NCBI RefSeq assembly: GCF_001025175.1
Contig: NZ_AP012324.1
Span: forward strand, 2,205,416 to 2,269,415
Direction: 5' to 3'
Length of the DNA: 64,000 nt
Source: Bifidobacterium breve DSM 20213 = JCM 1192
Lineage (GTDB): Bacteria; Actinomycetota; Actinomycetes; Actinomycetales; Bifidobacteriaceae
The position numbers and the translations under genes are program-made. Within the stretch, counting starts at the first letter, position 1. Each line of letters starts with the position of its first letter. The notes below the pieces were generated by a model that saw only the letters and a list, made by a program, of their open reading frames with translations, had not been told where the DNA came from and did not search any database. This document shows positions 63,683 to 64,000 of the stretch, piece by piece.

Positions 63683-64000
63683 ATCAATTGCTCCTAGGTC
63701 TATTTGGCAACGCTTCGCGCTGCCCTCACGTGAGTCAAGCTATACCAACCTACTCTGACCCCTACCCTCAAGTCAAAATACGTCAAGAGTTTTCACATTT
63801 CGACACGTCGAGGAAATCTCGGCTCACCTCTTTGAATCGGCATAAACTCAACCATCTCACCCCAAAAGTTATCCACAAATTACATGTATGTTATTCACAT
63901 TTGAGCAATTCCAACACGCGACTCGGTGGATAACTTCCTCACATCGGAGTAAACATTATCTACGTAATTCATTCGTTGAGTAGTTCAGAAGGGGCCGACC
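63683..64000. promoter_or_regulatory. Origin-proximal region with DnaA boxes (rpmH-dnaA intergenic)
   Basis: A+T-rich DNA without a gene. DnaA boxes: TTATCCACA at 63869-63877, TTATTCACA at 63891-63899 and GGTGGATAA (inverse, one mismatch) at 63925-63933. By the conserved gene order dnaA should start to the right of the window, so this is the left part of oriC. The rpmH promoter must also be here. Confidence 0.85.

Overview
The window looks like Bifidobacterium chromosome, most likely of the B. longum group. The reasons are high G+C coding DNA, many carbohydrate-uptake genes (PTS, CUT2-type ABC, MFS, GH3), bifidobacterial palindromic intergenic repeats, an actinobacterial 6C-type RNA, and two gene orders shared with other actinobacteria: rpf-rsmA-ispE and NUDIX-DUF6049-murJ-trxB. 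The right end is the left flank of the replication origin: rpmH, rnpA, yidD, yidC, jag, rsmG, parA and parB all read leftward. DnaA boxes lie at 63869-63933, dnaA should start just beyond the window, and three perfect parS sites are present.

Layout. 1-7461: 5' part of a PTS EIIC gene, an MFS transporter, an rRNA methyltransferase, a mutarotase-galT pair and a DUF4032 kinase-like gene. 7452-17862: a wrecked sortase-dependent pilus locus. A pilin-like gene and a frameshifted, 5'-truncated sortase are on one side and the first part of a secreted adhesin is on the other. Between them lie a chimeric IS3/IS30 remnant, a lower-G+C LacI-ABC transporter cluster with an unrecognised 457-residue protein, and a complete IS481-like element. 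18097-24106: an MsmK/MalK-type ATPase, a frameshifted GntR regulator, an ascorbate-type PTS (EIIA, B, C) and a family 2 glycosyltransferase.

24210-30591: a LytTR/GHKL two-component pair and the class Ib ribonucleotide reductase operon nrdH-I-E-F behind two NrdR boxes. 30700-40204: accessory DNA with palindromic repeats, a GtrA-like protein and GH3 beta-glucosidase, a DUF3990/XRE toxin-antitoxin-like pair, a potassium channel missing its S3-S5 region, a membrane-anchored permuted GH3 protein with a frameshift, and a tandem hairpin array.

40205-57787: a Ser/Thr kinase, a thioredoxin-fold DsbA-like protein, tRNA-Thr(TGT), a 6C-like RNA, rpf, rsmA, ispE, a LytR_C protein, cca, NUDIX, DUF6049, murJ with a pseudokinase tail, and trxB. 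57904-64000: the parB-to-rpmH origin block.

The best candidates for under-described biology are the DUF3990/XRE pair with its palindromic promoter, the transporter island with its unknown protein inside the broken pilus locus, the parS-centred 42-bp perfect palindrome, and the S3-S5-deleted channel. Family names come from recognising motifs by eye. No database search or folding program was run.
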